A DNA stretch of 64,000 nt from AEGEAN-183 sp045563675 (GTDB lineage: Bacteria; Pseudomonadota; Gammaproteobacteria; Magnimaribacterales; Magnimaribacteraceae). Positions within the stretch are counted from its first letter, which is position 1. The number at the start of each line of letters is the position of its first letter. Under the pieces are notes generated by a model that saw only the letters and a program-made list of their open reading frames with translations, did no database searches and was not told the origin of the DNA. Position numbers and translations under genes: made by a program. The stretch lies in NCBI GenBank assembly GCA_045563675.1, contig JBJLIX010000002.1, positions 248,001-312,000 of the forward strand, in the 5' to 3' direction. Below are positions 9,290-18,032 of this stretch, in pieces.

Positions 9290-10038
9290 GTAATCACCTT
9301 TGCTTCATTTTTTAATTTATCAATTAGTTCATCTACACTTTCTACAACAACACCTGCAGCTCTTTCAGGTGGAGGAGATACCTTAAGAGTCTCTATTCTA
9401 GGAGTTGGATCAACATTTAACTCTTCAGGAGTAAATGTATCCAAGGGCTTCTTTTTAGCTTTCATTATATTAGGAAGAGAGGCATATCTAGGTTCATTAA
9501 GTCTTAGATCTGTGGTAACAACTGCAGGTAGATTCAATGACACTGTTTGTAGGCCTCCATCTACTTCTCTCACTACACTTATCTTTCCTTCTCCTAATTT
9601 AATTTCAGAAGCAAAAGTGCCCTGAGGAAATGAAAGTAAGGAAGCTAACATTTGTCCTGTTTGATTTGAATCATCATCTATAGCTTGTTTACCAAGAATT
9701 ATGAGATCAGGCTCTTCTTTATCTGCTATTGATTTGAGTAACTTAGCTACTGATAAGGGTTCTGTTTCTAAGTCTGTTTCTACTAAAATAGCTCTATCTG
9801 CTCCCAGTGCTAATGCTGTTCTTAGTTGTTCTTGTGTTGCTGAATTTCCTATTGATACAGCTATTACTTCTTCAGCCTGTCCGGATTCTTTTAATCTTAC
9901 TGCTTCTTCAACAGCTATCTCACAAAAGGGGTTAATAGCCATCTTTACATTCGCTAGATCTGGACCTGTCTCATCAGATTTAGCTCGCACTTTTACGTTG
10001 TAATCAACTACTCTTTTTATTGGTACTAGAACCTTCAT
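9286..10038 (-). CDS. etfB: electron transfer flavoprotein subunit beta
   Basis: AMP-binding subunit of ETF. The 250 residues start MKVLVPIKRVVDYNVKVR, the standard beta-subunit N-terminus, and carry INPFCEIAVEEAVRLKE (the ETF-beta signature), GADRAILVE, and DLIILGKQAIDDDSNQTGQ, where the family binds AMP. The gene leads the etfBA pair and diverges from the ETF-ubiquinone oxidoreductase gene, so all components that pass acyl-CoA-derived electrons to quinone are expressed from one 81-base intergenic region. Confidence 0.97.
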   Translation of the reverse strand: MKVLVPIKRVVDYNVKVRAKSDETGPDLANVKMAINPFCEIAVEEAVRLKESGQAEEVIAVSIGNSATQEQLRTALALGADRAILVETDLETEPLSVAKLLKSIADKEEPDLIILGKQAIDDDSNQTGQMLASLLSFPQGTFASEIKLGEGKISVVREVDGGLQTVSLNLPAVVTTDLRLNEPRYASLPNIMKAKKKPLDTFTPEELNVDPTPRIETLKVSPPPERAAGVVVESVDELIDKLKNEAKVIT

Positions 10039-10119
10039 TTTAATAAATCCTTTATAATAGTAAAAAATTGATCGGGTATTCTATATCCGGATCATTTTGC
10101 ACACAATTAAAAGATAACT
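10039..10119. promoter_or_regulatory. divergent etfBA / ETF-QO control region with imperfect palindrome
   Basis: The 81-base spacer contains a 24-base imperfect inverted repeat at 10070-10093: left arm GATCGGGTAT, right arm ATATCCGGATC, centred on 10081-10082. On the leftward strand TATTAT (about 10052-10057) could be the etfB -10, which places the palindrome over the -35 side of that promoter. This is where a shared repressor of acyl-CoA oxidation could bind. The repeat does not match the FadR or PsrA operator consensus that I know, so the regulator is unidentified. Confidence 0.4.
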
Positions 10120-11763
10120 ATGGAAGAAATACAAAGAGAATCTATGGAATATGACGTGGTGATTGTTGGTGCAGGTCCTTCTGGCCTGTCTACTGCAATT
10201 AAAATTAAGCAATTAGCTAATAAAGAAGGTAAGGATATATCAGTCTGCTTAGTAGAAAAAGGATCAGAAGTAGGTGCTCATATTCTTTCAGGAAATGTCA
10301 TAGATCCTAAAGCTTTAAATGAACTATTACCTAACTGGAAAGAAGAAGGAGCCCCTTTAAAAACAGAAGTAAAAAAAGATTCTGTAAGATATTTACTAAA
10401 TAAAAAAATTAATCTACCGACCCCCCTTCTCTTTGTACCAACTTTTAAAAATCATGGTAACTATATTATAAGTCTAGGAAATTTATGTAGGTGGCTAGCA
10501 GAACAAGCTGAGAAACTAGAAGTAGACATATTTGCTGGCTTTCCTGCATCTAAACTAATTTATGAGAATGATAAGGTTGCTGGGATAATTACGGGAGATA
10601 TGGGTATTTCCGAAAATGGTGAAAAGAAAGACTCATTTGAACCAGGGGTTGAGTTGAGAGCTAAATATACTGTCTTAGCAGAAGGATGTAGGGGGCACTT
10701 AGGCAAAGAAATAATTGATAAGTATGAGCTTGATAAAAATACAGACCCACAGCATTATGGTATTGGCTTCAAAGAAGTCTGGGACTTAGATCCTGAATTA
10801 CATGAAGAAGGCTTAGTAATTCACACCCTTGGGTGGCCTTCTAAAGGAACCGTATCTGGATCATATTTTTATCATGGAGAAAACAATCAAGCATATATTG
10901 GATATGTTGTTCCCCTTGATTACAAGAACCCTCATCTAAGTCCATATGATGAATTTCAACAATGGAAACATCATTCCTCTATATGTAAATACCTGAAAGG
11001 GGGAAAAAGAATTTCCTATGGAGCAAGGGCATTAATTAAAGGTGGTTATCAATCTAGACCCAAGATGGACTTTCCAGGAGGAGTACTAGTTGGAGATAAT
11101 GCTGGAACTTTAAATTTCCCAAAAATAAAAGGAACACATACTGCTATGAAGTCTGGAATGTTAGCTGCTGAGTATATTTTTGCTTCAATAATAAATGAAA
11201 GCACAAATAACATTTCTGAATATGAAGAAACTTTTAATAATTCCTGGATTAATGCTGAATTATATAAATCAAGAAACTGGAATCCTTTCCTGCATAAATT
11301 TGGACCGTATTTAGGTGTTCTTTTAGCTGGAATTGATCAGTTTATCTTTAGAGGTAACCTACCTTTTACCCTAAATGCAGAGGAGCCTGACCATGAGTGT
11401 TTAAAAGAGGCTAATAAGATGCCAAAAATTGATTATCCAAAACCTGATGGTGTAATTTCTTTTGATAAACTTTCATCGGTATTTTTATCAAATACCAATC
11501 ATGCGGAAGATCAACCCTGTCATTTAGTTTTAAAAGATGAATCTATACCAATAAATCAAAACCTACCCATGTATGACGAACCTGCCCAACGATACTGCCC
11601 TGCTGGAGTGTATGAGGTTATTGAAGAAGAAGGAGAAAAAAAATTCCAAATAAATTCTCAAAATTGCGTTCATTGTAAAACTTGTGATATTAAAGATCCT
11701 GCTCAGAATATTGAGTGGGTAACCCCTGAAGGAACTGGTGGACCAAACTATCCAAATATGTAA
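10120..11763 (+). CDS. electron transfer flavoprotein-ubiquinone oxidoreductase
   Basis: Membrane-associated flavoprotein that oxidises reduced ETF and reduces ubiquinone. The 547 residues match the family. The N-terminal FAD fold is DVVIVGAGPSGLS (about 12-24). The ubiquinone/FAD domain includes GSEVGAHILSG, VLAEGCRGHLGKEI, YGIGFKEVWDL and GDNAGTLNFPKIKGTHTAM. The C-terminal 4Fe-4S domain supplies cysteines in RYCPAGVYEV and QNCVHCKTCDIKDPAQNIEW. After the stop a weak AT-only hairpin (11763-11781, AAAAAAAG/CTTTTTTT) may serve as terminator before the small RNA gene. Divergent from etfBA. Confidence 0.97.
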   Translation: MEEIQRESMEYDVVIVGAGPSGLSTAIKIKQLANKEGKDISVCLVEKGSEVGAHILSGNVIDPKALNELLPNWKEEGAPLKTEVKKDSVRYLLNKKINLPTPLLFVPTFKNHGNYIISLGNLCRWLAEQAEKLEVDIFAGFPASKLIYENDKVAGIITGDMGISENGEKKDSFEPGVELRAKYTVLAEGCRGHLGKEIIDKYELDKNTDPQHYGIGFKEVWDLDPELHEEGLVIHTLGWPSKGTVSGSYFYHGENNQAYIGYVVPLDYKNPHLSPYDEFQQWKHHSSICKYLKGGKRISYGARALIKGGYQSRPKMDFPGGVLVGDNAGTLNFPKIKGTHTAMKSGMLAAEYIFASIINESTNNISEYEETFNNSWINAELYKSRNWNPFLHKFGPYLGVLLAGIDQFIFRGNLPFTLNAEEPDHECLKEANKMPKIDYPKPDGVISFDKLSSVFLSNTNHAEDQPCHLVLKDESIPINQNLPMYDEPAQRYCPAGVYEVIEEEGEKKFQINSQNCVHCKTCDIKDPAQNIEWVTPEGTGGPNYPNM

Positions 11764-11805
11764 AAAAAAGATACTTTTTTTATCATAAAATATGATTAAA
11801 AAATG

Positions 11806-11833
11806 TTGTTTTTTTTTGCTAAAAATGTAAAAT
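11806..11833 (+). promoter_or_regulatory. sigma-70-type promoter of small RNA A
   Basis: TTGTTT (11806-11811) and TAAAAT (11828-11833) are separated by 16 bases, an acceptable housekeeping promoter geometry. It lies upstream of a stretch that has no open frame but ends in a strong intrinsic terminator, with the start expected near 11840. Confidence 0.45.
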
Positions 11834-11839
11834 AAACAT

Positions 11840-12054
11840 ACTAATTTTTCCGACCTAGAAACAACTCGAGACGGTAGAAAGGAGAGAGAGATTAGCAAGA
11901 GAACGGAAGGTGAAAGCTCTAAAAGTAAAAGCTAGCAAAAAAGACTTTTAGACCACCAAGATAGAAAGAGAAATCTATCAAGGAGCTAAGAAAAAAGACT
12001 CAAACTTAGACACTTTCGAACTCGAACTAAACAGAGCCAAGGCTCTGTTTTTTT
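11840..12054 (+). ncRNA. putative small RNA A, unclassified, about 215 nt
   Basis: The 309-base gap between ETF-QO and the DUF1285 gene holds no plausible protein. It has a promoter, internal hairpins and a terminator in the same direction. Hairpins: TCTAAAAGT (11918-11926) pairs perfectly with ACTTTTAGA (11944-11952); GATAGA pairs with TCTATC (11960-11979). Blocks CTCGAGAC (about 11865-11872) and GAAGGTGAAAG (about 11906-11916), and a TCGA-containing 3' segment before the terminator, recur in the same order and near-equal spacing in small RNA B at 25.3 kb. It has only three GGA motifs, so it does not look like a CsrB/RsmZ sponge. Family unknown. Confidence 0.55.
12031..12054 (+). terminator. 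intrinsic terminator of small RNA A
   Basis: ACAGAGCC (12031-12038), loop AA, GGCTCTGT (12041-12048), followed by a run of seven T (12048-12054). The eight-base GC-containing stem plus T run is a canonical rho-independent terminator on the + strand. Confidence 0.85.
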
Positions 12055-12072
12055 ATGTCTAAATTAAATTCC

Positions 12073-12642
12073 TTAAATTTTTATACGTCCTATTTCAAAA
12101 GTTTGATTATTACTTTTTAAAAGAAAAATATTCTCGTCATTCTCTTTCTTTATATCGGACAGTTCCACTAACTTGTAGTAAATATTTCGAGATATTATTC
12201 CTTCCAGATTTGACCTAACTAAAATATATGGCTTTGGTTCGCCTGTTTTAGGATTTGTAGATACTGTAATGGGATGTTCTTTATCTAACAAGAACATATC
12301 ACCTGTATTTGTTTCAAAGCTTATGAGTTGTCGTTTGTTTTCAGTTGTTAATTGATAATCAATTATTAAAAAAGGTCTTTCTTCCACCTCAACTCTAATC
12401 TTTTCAACAGGAGTTACTAAATAGTATTCGCCATCATCATCGAGTCTTAAAACTTTACTAAAAAGTTTTACCATCCTTTTTCGTCCAATAGGTGAGTTCA
12501 TGAAAAACCACCTCCCCTCTCTGTCAATACGCATTTCTACATTCTCACATAAAGGCGGATTCCATAAATGGACAGGAGGTAAAGTCTCATCATTGTATTT
12601 GGAGATTTGTTTAAGTATAGAACCGGGGTTAGTTTTATTCAT
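12073..12642 (-). CDS. DUF1285 family protein
   Basis: A 189-residue cytoplasmic protein of a conserved gammaproteobacterial/alphaproteobacterial family of unknown function. Family-typical segments are clear: LPPVHLWNPPLCENVEMRID (about 21-40), a FMNSPIGRKRMVKLFSKVLR block and DDGEYYLVTPVEKIRVEVEE. There is no signal peptide or membrane segment. It is the last gene of the leftward envelope operon, 15 bases after the LysE-type exporter gene. I infer no function. Confidence 0.85.
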   Translation of the reverse strand: MNKTNPGSILKQISKYNDETLPPVHLWNPPLCENVEMRIDREGRWFFMNSPIGRKRMVKLFSKVLRLDDDGEYYLVTPVEKIRVEVEERPFLIIDYQLTTENKRQLISFETNTGDMFLLDKEHPITVSTNPKTGEPKPYILVRSNLEGIISRNIYYKLVELSDIKKENDENIFLLKSNNQTFEIGRIKI

Positions 12643-12657
12643 TCATATGTTTAAAAA

Positions 12658-13275
12658 CTAAAAGCTTTCTATAAGTATTATTTGAATAGCTAATACTATC
12701 AAGAATAAGCCTGTAATTTTTTCTAGCCAAGGGATTGCTTTTTTAAATCTCTTTGTGGCTATATGATTAGTTAAAAGAATACTTACAAAGGTAAACCAAA
12801 TAAATGTAGCTAACGACATATAAATTCCTAAAAGTCCCTTGATAAATAACCCTGTATCTTCATTTATAACTAAAGTAAATACAGTGATAAAGAAAATGAA
12901 AGCCTTAGGGTTAAGTACATTTATAAGAAATCCTGTACTAATAGATTTTAAATATCTAGCCTCTTTTTTTATAGAGACTTTCTGTAAGTCAACCTGTTCT
13001 TTCGAAATAAAAGAGACAAACCCCAAATAACCTATATATAAAGAAGCTGCGAGCTTTAGATACCAGAATAGATCAGGTTGGCTTTGCAATAATAAGCTTA
13101 GGCCGGTAAGAGATATTGCAACATGAAATAATATTCCTAAAGCTATCCCACCGCTTGTCCAAATAGCTACCGTTCTTCCGTATCTAAAGCTTTGTTGACT
13201 AACCAATACAAAGTCAGGACCTGGACTTGCAACCGCAAAGAAATGAAGTAAGACAACAGTCAAAAAAATTGACAC
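12658..13275 (-). CDS. LysE/RhtB family amino-acid exporter
   Basis: A 205-residue inner-membrane protein with about six hydrophobic segments. The N-terminal signature SPGPDFVLVSQQSFRYGR (about 18-35) followed by GGIALGILFH is diagnostic for LysE-superfamily translocators, which export amino acids or related metabolites. The substrate cannot be read from sequence; RhtB-type homoserine/threonine export is common in this subgroup. Its start abuts the murB stop directly (13275/13276), so it is translated from the same leftward message as murB and kdsB. Confidence 0.9.
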   Translation of the reverse strand: MSIFLTVVLLHFFAVASPGPDFVLVSQQSFRYGRTVAIWTSGGIALGILFHVAISLTGLSLLLQSQPDLFWYLKLAASLYIGYLGFVSFISKEQVDLQKVSIKKEARYLKSISTGFLINVLNPKAFIFFITVFTLVINEDTGLFIKGLLGIYMSLATFIWFTFVSILLTNHIATKRFKKAIPWLEKITGLFLIVLAIQIILIESF

Positions 13276-14283
13276 TTAAATAACCTCGGGTTCAATTTCT
13301 AATTTAACTAGGGTTTTCATATAAATATCTTCTACAATTGATGATGAAAGACTTAATAATTCATCACTAGTTGCACCTTTATCTGCAATTAATACCAATG
13401 CATGTTTTTTAGAAACTCTTACATTACCTTGTTGATGACCTTTCCATCCTGCTTTTTCGATAAGAAAAGCTACAGGAACTTTATAAGTTAACCCATCTGC
13501 ATTTTTATAATAAGGAAGACCTGACACCCTCTTATTCAATTCATTTAAATTTTGTTTATTTATAGTTAAGTTTTTAAAAAAACTACCTACATTAGGTTCT
13601 TCTATGTAGTTAGGTAGTAATTTATTTCGAATGGAAGTAACTGCTCTACAGACCTGAAAAGGTGTAGCATGTTCTGGATCTATATCATCTTTTGTTAGGT
13701 AATGATTTAAGGACTCATAGCTTGTATTAGTTTTAGGTTCTTCGTTAAGTTCAAGTTTTACAGAGGTTATTAAGTACTCTTCTTCCCTTTTAAAGATACT
13801 ATCTCTATATCCAAACTTACATTCCTTATTATTGAGATAAGTAGGTTCATTATTTTGTAAATTTATGGCTTCGACAGAAATTAATCTTGAACTAATTTCC
13901 TCTCCATAAGCTCCTATATTTTGAACAGGTGCTGCCCCTACAGTTCCTGGTATCAAAGCTAAATTTTCTAAACCAAATAATTGATTCTCTAAGGACCATA
14001 AAACAATTTCATTCCAGTTCTCCCCGGCTCCAAAATTAACAATATTCTCTTCTTTGGTTCTTCCTGGTATAGAGACTTTTAATACCCCTCCTTCAATATT
14101 TTTAGTTAGAACTATATTAGTCCCTTCTCCTAAAAGATTTATAGGTATATTTTTTTTTAAGCAAAATTCTATAAATTCCTGACAATCCTCAAGTGTTTCT
14201 GCATCACAGTAATATTCAACTCTATGATCAAAAGCTAGGCTATTAGATTTTTTTAATGAGAAATCTTTTTTTATATCAATCAT
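13276..14283 (-). CDS. murB: UDP-N-acetylmuramate dehydrogenase
   Basis: FAD- and NADPH-dependent enzyme reducing UDP-GlcNAc-enolpyruvate to UDP-MurNAc in peptidoglycan synthesis. The 335 residues are the long, E. coli-like type I form (342). Visible are the FAD-binding LGEGTNIVL, LIPGTVGAAPVQNIGAYG, FGYRDSIFK (type I tyrosine loop) and the catalytic serine in PNVGSFFKN. The C-terminus LEIEPEVI carries the catalytic glutamate. It overlaps the end of kdsB by 8 bases, placing peptidoglycan and LPS precursor synthesis in one operon. Confidence 0.97.
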   Translation of the reverse strand: MIDIKKDFSLKKSNSLAFDHRVEYYCDAETLEDCQEFIEFCLKKNIPINLLGEGTNIVLTKNIEGGVLKVSIPGRTKEENIVNFGAGENWNEIVLWSLENQLFGLENLALIPGTVGAAPVQNIGAYGEEISSRLISVEAINLQNNEPTYLNNKECKFGYRDSIFKREEEYLITSVKLELNEEPKTNTSYESLNHYLTKDDIDPEHATPFQVCRAVTSIRNKLLPNYIEEPNVGSFFKNLTINKQNLNELNKRVSGLPYYKNADGLTYKVPVAFLIEKAGWKGHQQGNVRVSKKHALVLIADKGATSDELLSLSSSIVEDIYMKTLVKLEIEPEVI

Positions 14284-15004
14284 TTGAAATAATTTTTCTA
14301 GCTTTATCTAAATCTTCTTGGGTATCTATGCCGATATGTATATCTGATATAGATTTTAAGGCCCCTATTGCCACCCCTCTCTCTATTGCCCTTAGTTGTT
14401 CTAAATTTTCTTTTCTTTCCCTAGGTGACAAGTTCCAATCTACAAACTGCCTTATAAATCCTGTTTTATAAGCATATATTCCTAAATGCAAAGCAGGTAT
14501 TACATTACTATTATTAAAGAAGTTATGATCTCTAGAGAAATTTATTACTTCTGAATTTTCGTTAACCCATATTTTCACTAGATTGGAGTCTTCAATTCTT
14601 TCATTTTTAGAAAAATCAGAAAAAAGAGTGCCTATTAAAAATTGTTTATTCTCTTTACAGAAAGAAGCTAGATTATTTATGTCTTCATATCTAGTGAAAG
14701 GCTCATCTCCTTGAAGATTTATTATTAATTCATCTGAGTTAAGTTCTAGTATTTCTATTACTTCACCTATTCTATCTGTCCCTGATAAATGCTTAGGTTT
14801 AGTCATAATTGTTTTTGCTCCAAAAGAGTTGCAACAATCAAGTATCTCTTTATTATCTGTGGCAATGTAAACCTCTTCAGCATTACTATCTTTTGCTAAA
14901 AGATAAACCCTTTCTATCATAGTCTTACCACCTAAGTCTTTAAGCGGTTTTCCTGGTAATCTTCTTGAAGAGTATCTAGCGGGTATTATTATCTTAAAAG
15001 ACAT
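14276..15004 (-). CDS. kdsB: 3-deoxy-manno-octulosonate cytidylyltransferase
   Basis: Activates Kdo as CMP-Kdo for addition to lipid A precursor. The 242 residues match E. coli KdsB (248). The N-terminus FKIIIPARYSSRRLPGKPL is the nucleotide-binding signature; LSGTDRIGEV, NLQGDEPF and LHLGIYAYKTGF follow. The start codon shares one base with the stop of the Trm112-like gene. The order msbA/lpxK, trm112-like, kdsB matches E. coli (msbA-lpxK-ycaQ-ycaR-kdsB) apart from ycaQ. Confidence 0.98.
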   Translation of the reverse strand: MSFKIIIPARYSSRRLPGKPLKDLGGKTMIERVYLLAKDSNAEEVYIATDNKEILDCCNSFGAKTIMTKPKHLSGTDRIGEVIEILELNSDELIINLQGDEPFTRYEDINNLASFCKENKQFLIGTLFSDFSKNERIEDSNLVKIWVNENSEVINFSRDHNFFNNSNVIPALHLGIYAYKTGFIRQFVDWNLSPRERKENLEQLRAIERGVAIGALKSISDIHIGIDTQEDLDKARKIISND

Positions 15005-15189
15005 TAATTTTTTAATTCATCTTCAGATAGCTTTCTAGCTTTTTCTGGAAGCATTATAGGAATGCCATCCTTGACTGGATAAGCTAATTTACTTTCAAAG
15101 CAGAACAATTCGTTTTCTCTCTGTACCAAAGGTTTTTTTGAAATAGGACATACAAGGATTTGTAAAAGTTTTTTATCTAAGATTGTCAT
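15004..15189 (-). CDS. Trm112/YcaR family small protein
   Basis: A 61-residue protein with LLQILVCPISKKPLV and YPVKDGIPIMLPEKAR, the hallmarks of the Trm112 family to which E. coli YcaR belongs. The zinc-type motif is degenerate: only the CP of the first half is present and no CxxC is complete. Eukaryotic Trm112 activates methyltransferases; the role of the bacterial kdsB-linked member is unsettled. It sits 2 bases after lpxK and overlaps kdsB by one base. Confidence 0.93.
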   Translation of the reverse strand: MTILDKKLLQILVCPISKKPLVQRENELFCFESKLAYPVKDGIPIMLPEKARKLSEDELKN

Positions 15190-15191
15190 GA

Positions 15192-18032
15192 CTATTTACT
15201 CTTAACCTTATTCATTATTTGGTTTATAAATTCTTCTGGTAAATCTGCTTCTATTTTTAGAGCCCACATGTTTTTTTGTTCTATTTTATGACACCTTGCT
15301 GCATCTTTTTCAGTCATGATAATAGGTAGGTTTTCGGAGAACTTCAGATCATCTTCAGTAAATTGATAATGATCTGGAAAAGAATGTTCTATAACTTGAA
15401 AATTTAATTCTTTTAAAGTTGTAAAGAACTTAGAGGGATTTCCTATTCCAGCTACACCATGAACTGCTTTACCTAAAGGCCACGAATGTAATGAAACTAT
15501 TTTTTGATCGAATAATCTCATCCACTCGATAGGCTTATATTTCATAATTGCATTTTCGTTTATACCTTCTGCTGATAATGAAGTATTAGAACTAACTATA
15601 AAATCAACTGATTTTATTCTATCTAAAGACTCTCTGAGAGGACCTGCAGGTAAGCATAGTTTATTTCCTACTCCGCGAGATCCATCAAAGATTACAATTT
15701 CAACATCTCTACCAAGTTCGTAATGTTGAAGACCATCATCACTTATAATTATGTTGCAGTCTGATTCTTCTATCATTTGCTTAGCTGCTTCAACTCGATT
15801 TGGAGAAACATATACAGGTACGTTTGCATTTTGATATATAAGCCTTGGCTCATCGCCAGATATCCTAGCTCTAGTTGTATCATCCATAGCTAAGGGGTAT
15901 TTTTTAGCTCTACCCCCATAACCTCTGCTGATAACCCCTGGATTGTATCCAAGTTCTTTAAGTTTTTTTGATAACCAGATTACAAAAGGGGTTTTTCCGG
16001 TTCCTCCAACCATTATATTACCAACTATTATTACGGGTATTTTTGGTTTCCACGATCTTGAAGTTCCTTCATAAAATTTATTTAATCTTCTTTTAGATAT
16101 AAACTTTGTTAATAAAGATAAGGGCCATAATAACCACAACCAAGAGCTTTTTTTATACCAGGATTTTTCTAAATACGGCGTGTGATCTTTAGAGCTTAGT
16201 AAAGTAACTAGCTCATATTCTTTTAGTTCTTCAAAATCATCAGGAATATTTCTTTTTAGAGAAACAGGTTCCTCTTTGAATTGTTTAGCATGCAGATTTG
16301 CATATAGATCTCCATTCTTTAAAAGCTCATCATGAGTTCCTTGCTCTACAATCTGCCCTTGATCTAATACAACTATCTTATCTGCATTTTCTATAGTAGA
16401 TAATCTATGGGCTATTACCAAAGTAGTTCTTCCTTTTGTTAACTCAGACATGGCATCTTGAATGTATTCCTCTGACTCTGAGTCGAGTGCTGATGTAGCT
16501 TCATCAAGAATTAATATAGGGGAATCTTTTAAGATAGCTCTAGCTATGGCTATTCTTTGTCTTTGTCCACCAGAAAGTAGAACGCCGTCATCTCCTACTA
16601 CTGTTTCATACCCATCAGGCATTGAATTAATAAATTCATCTGCATGAGCTCTCTTAGAGGCTGCTTGTATTAATTCAAAATCTTCTTCTAGAGATCCATA
16701 ACTAATATTCCTATTTATTGTGTCATTAAATAAAGTAATATTTTGACCTACGAGGGATATATGAGATCTAAGGTTATTAATTTCATAATCTTCTAAACTT
16801 ACTTTATCAAGTAATATTTCACCTTCATAATTGTCATAAAATCTAGGGATTAGATTAACTAAAGTGGTTTTACCGGCACCAGATTTACCTACAAAGGCAA
16901 TTGTCTCCCCTGAATTAATTACTAAATTTATATTCTTAAGTACATGCTGGGATTCATTGTTATACGAGAAAGATAAGTCTTTAAATTCTATAAGACCATC
17001 TATACTAGATTTTTCATATTTACCTTCATTTTTTTCAGGTTCTTCATCTAATTGACTAAAAATATCAGTAGCTGCAGCAAGACCTTTTTGAATTTGGCTA
17101 TTGATCTCAGAAAGCTGCCTTACAGGTTTTGCTAACATACCTGCTGCTCCAAAGAATGCAACAAAACCTCCTGGGCTCATTGCGTTTAGAACTGATGGAT
17201 CAAGTGCAAGCCAAGTTATTAAAGCGAGTGCTGCTGAAACTAAAAACTGTATTAAAGGAGAAGCTAAAGCATTTGTGGCTTCTAGTTTTAAATTTTGAGC
17301 CCTGTTATTATCACTAGCCTTAAAAAATCTATTTATTTCGTAGTTTTCTCCTCCAAAAGCTTTAACTTCTTTGTACGCACTTATAGTTTCTGAAGCTACA
17401 TGTGTTACGTCCCCCATTGCTGTTTGTATACGACTACTTATTTTCCTTAATCTTCTTCCGGCATAACCAACTACAAGAGCTATAAAGGGAGCTGCAATAA
17501 AGAAAACTGAAGCTAGTTTTATATTTAAAAACATTAAATAAGAAACTAAACCTATTACAAGCAAACCTTCTCTTATAAGAATCTTTAATGCATTAGTTGC
17601 AGCACCAGTAACTTGCATAACATTAAATGTAATTCTAGAAACCAAATGACCAGAACTTCGTGTATCAAAGAAGGAACTTGGTAACACAGGAATCTTATTA
17701 AAAAGATCTGTTCTTAATTCATGTACTAACCTATTAGAGATTGAAGCTAAGAGATAATTTCCTACAAAAAAACTTAAGCCCCTCACAAGGGCAATTAAAA
17801 TTAATAAAATAGGCCATATAAGTCTAGATTCTTCTGTTTGAGAAGCTGAACCTACATAATCAATTACTCTTTTTAGCCACTCAGCAAAAGCTACTTGGGA
17901 TCCCGCAAAAACAGCAAATCCTAATATGCTTATTAAAAATTGAGGATAATACGGCAGTACATAAGAAATCAGCCTCCCATAAATTTTAAAATCTGAAGGT
18001 TTAACCTTATTTAAATTTGTTCCTTTTTCCAC
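15192..18032 (-). CDS. msbA-lpxK: MsbA-LpxK fusion: lipid A export ABC transporter joined to tetraacyldisaccharide 4'-kinase
   Basis: One uninterrupted frame of 946 codons encodes two enzymes usually made separately. Residues 1 to about 586 are a complete MsbA: six-helix ABC exporter domain, Walker A GKSGAGKTT (382-390), Q-loop, signature LSGGQ (486-490), Walker B ILILDEATSALD and the H-loop in VIAHRLSTIE. Residues about 620-946 are a complete LpxK: an N-terminal membrane-anchoring helix (SSWLWLLWPLSLLTKFI), P-loop VGGTGKTP (675-682), VISRGYGG, SDDGLQHY, PAGPLRE and MTEKDAAR. A polar linker of about 34 residues joins them. LpxK makes lipid A by 4'-phosphorylation on the inner leaflet, and MsbA flips it, so the fusion links consecutive steps. 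A single-base sequencing error could mimic fusion, but the linker reads in frame and the partners are adjacent in E. coli. Confidence 0.93.
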   Translation of the reverse strand: MEKGTNLNKVKPSDFKIYGRLISYVLPYYPQFLISILGFAVFAGSQVAFAEWLKRVIDYVGSASQTEESRLIWPILLILIALVRGLSFFVGNYLLASISNRLVHELRTDLFNKIPVLPSSFFDTRSSGHLVSRITFNVMQVTGAATNALKILIREGLLVIGLVSYLMFLNIKLASVFFIAAPFIALVVGYAGRRLRKISSRIQTAMGDVTHVASETISAYKEVKAFGGENYEINRFFKASDNNRAQNLKLEATNALASPLIQFLVSAALALITWLALDPSVLNAMSPGGFVAFFGAAGMLAKPVRQLSEINSQIQKGLAAATDIFSQLDEEPEKNEGKYEKSSIDGLIEFKDLSFSYNNESQHVLKNINLVINSGETIAFVGKSGAGKTTLVNLIPRFYDNYEGEILLDKVSLEDYEINNLRSHISLVGQNITLFNDTINRNISYGSLEEDFELIQAASKRAHADEFINSMPDGYETVVGDDGVLLSGGQRQRIAIARAILKDSPILILDEATSALDSESEEYIQDAMSELTKGRTTLVIAHRLSTIENADKIVVLDQGQIVEQGTHDELLKNGDLYANLHAKQFKEEPVSLKRNIPDDFEELKEYELVTLLSSKDHTPYLEKSWYKKSSWLWLLWPLSLLTKFISKRRLNKFYEGTSRSWKPKIPVIIVGNIMVGGTGKTPFVIWLSKKLKELGYNPGVISRGYGGRAKKYPLAMDDTTRARISGDEPRLIYQNANVPVYVSPNRVEAAKQMIEESDCNIIISDDGLQHYELGRDVEIVIFDGSRGVGNKLCLPAGPLRESLDRIKSVDFIVSSNTSLSAEGINENAIMKYKPIEWMRLFDQKIVSLHSWPLGKAVHGVAGIGNPSKFFTTLKELNFQVIEHSFPDHYQFTEDDLKFSENLPIIMTEKDAARCHKIEQKNMWALKIEADLPEEFINQIMNKVKSK

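Noticed and set aside
11563..11898. 111-codon open frame on the minus strand over the 3' end of ETF-QO
   Set aside because: It is antisense to a clear gene and to small RNA A, is rich in low-complexity Phe/Ile/Ser and has no family features; a shadow frame.
11840..12054. Small RNA A as a CsrB/RsmZ-type sponge
   Set aside because: Only three GGA motifs occur and they are not presented in repeated hairpin loops as CsrA-binding RNAs need; small RNA B has just one.
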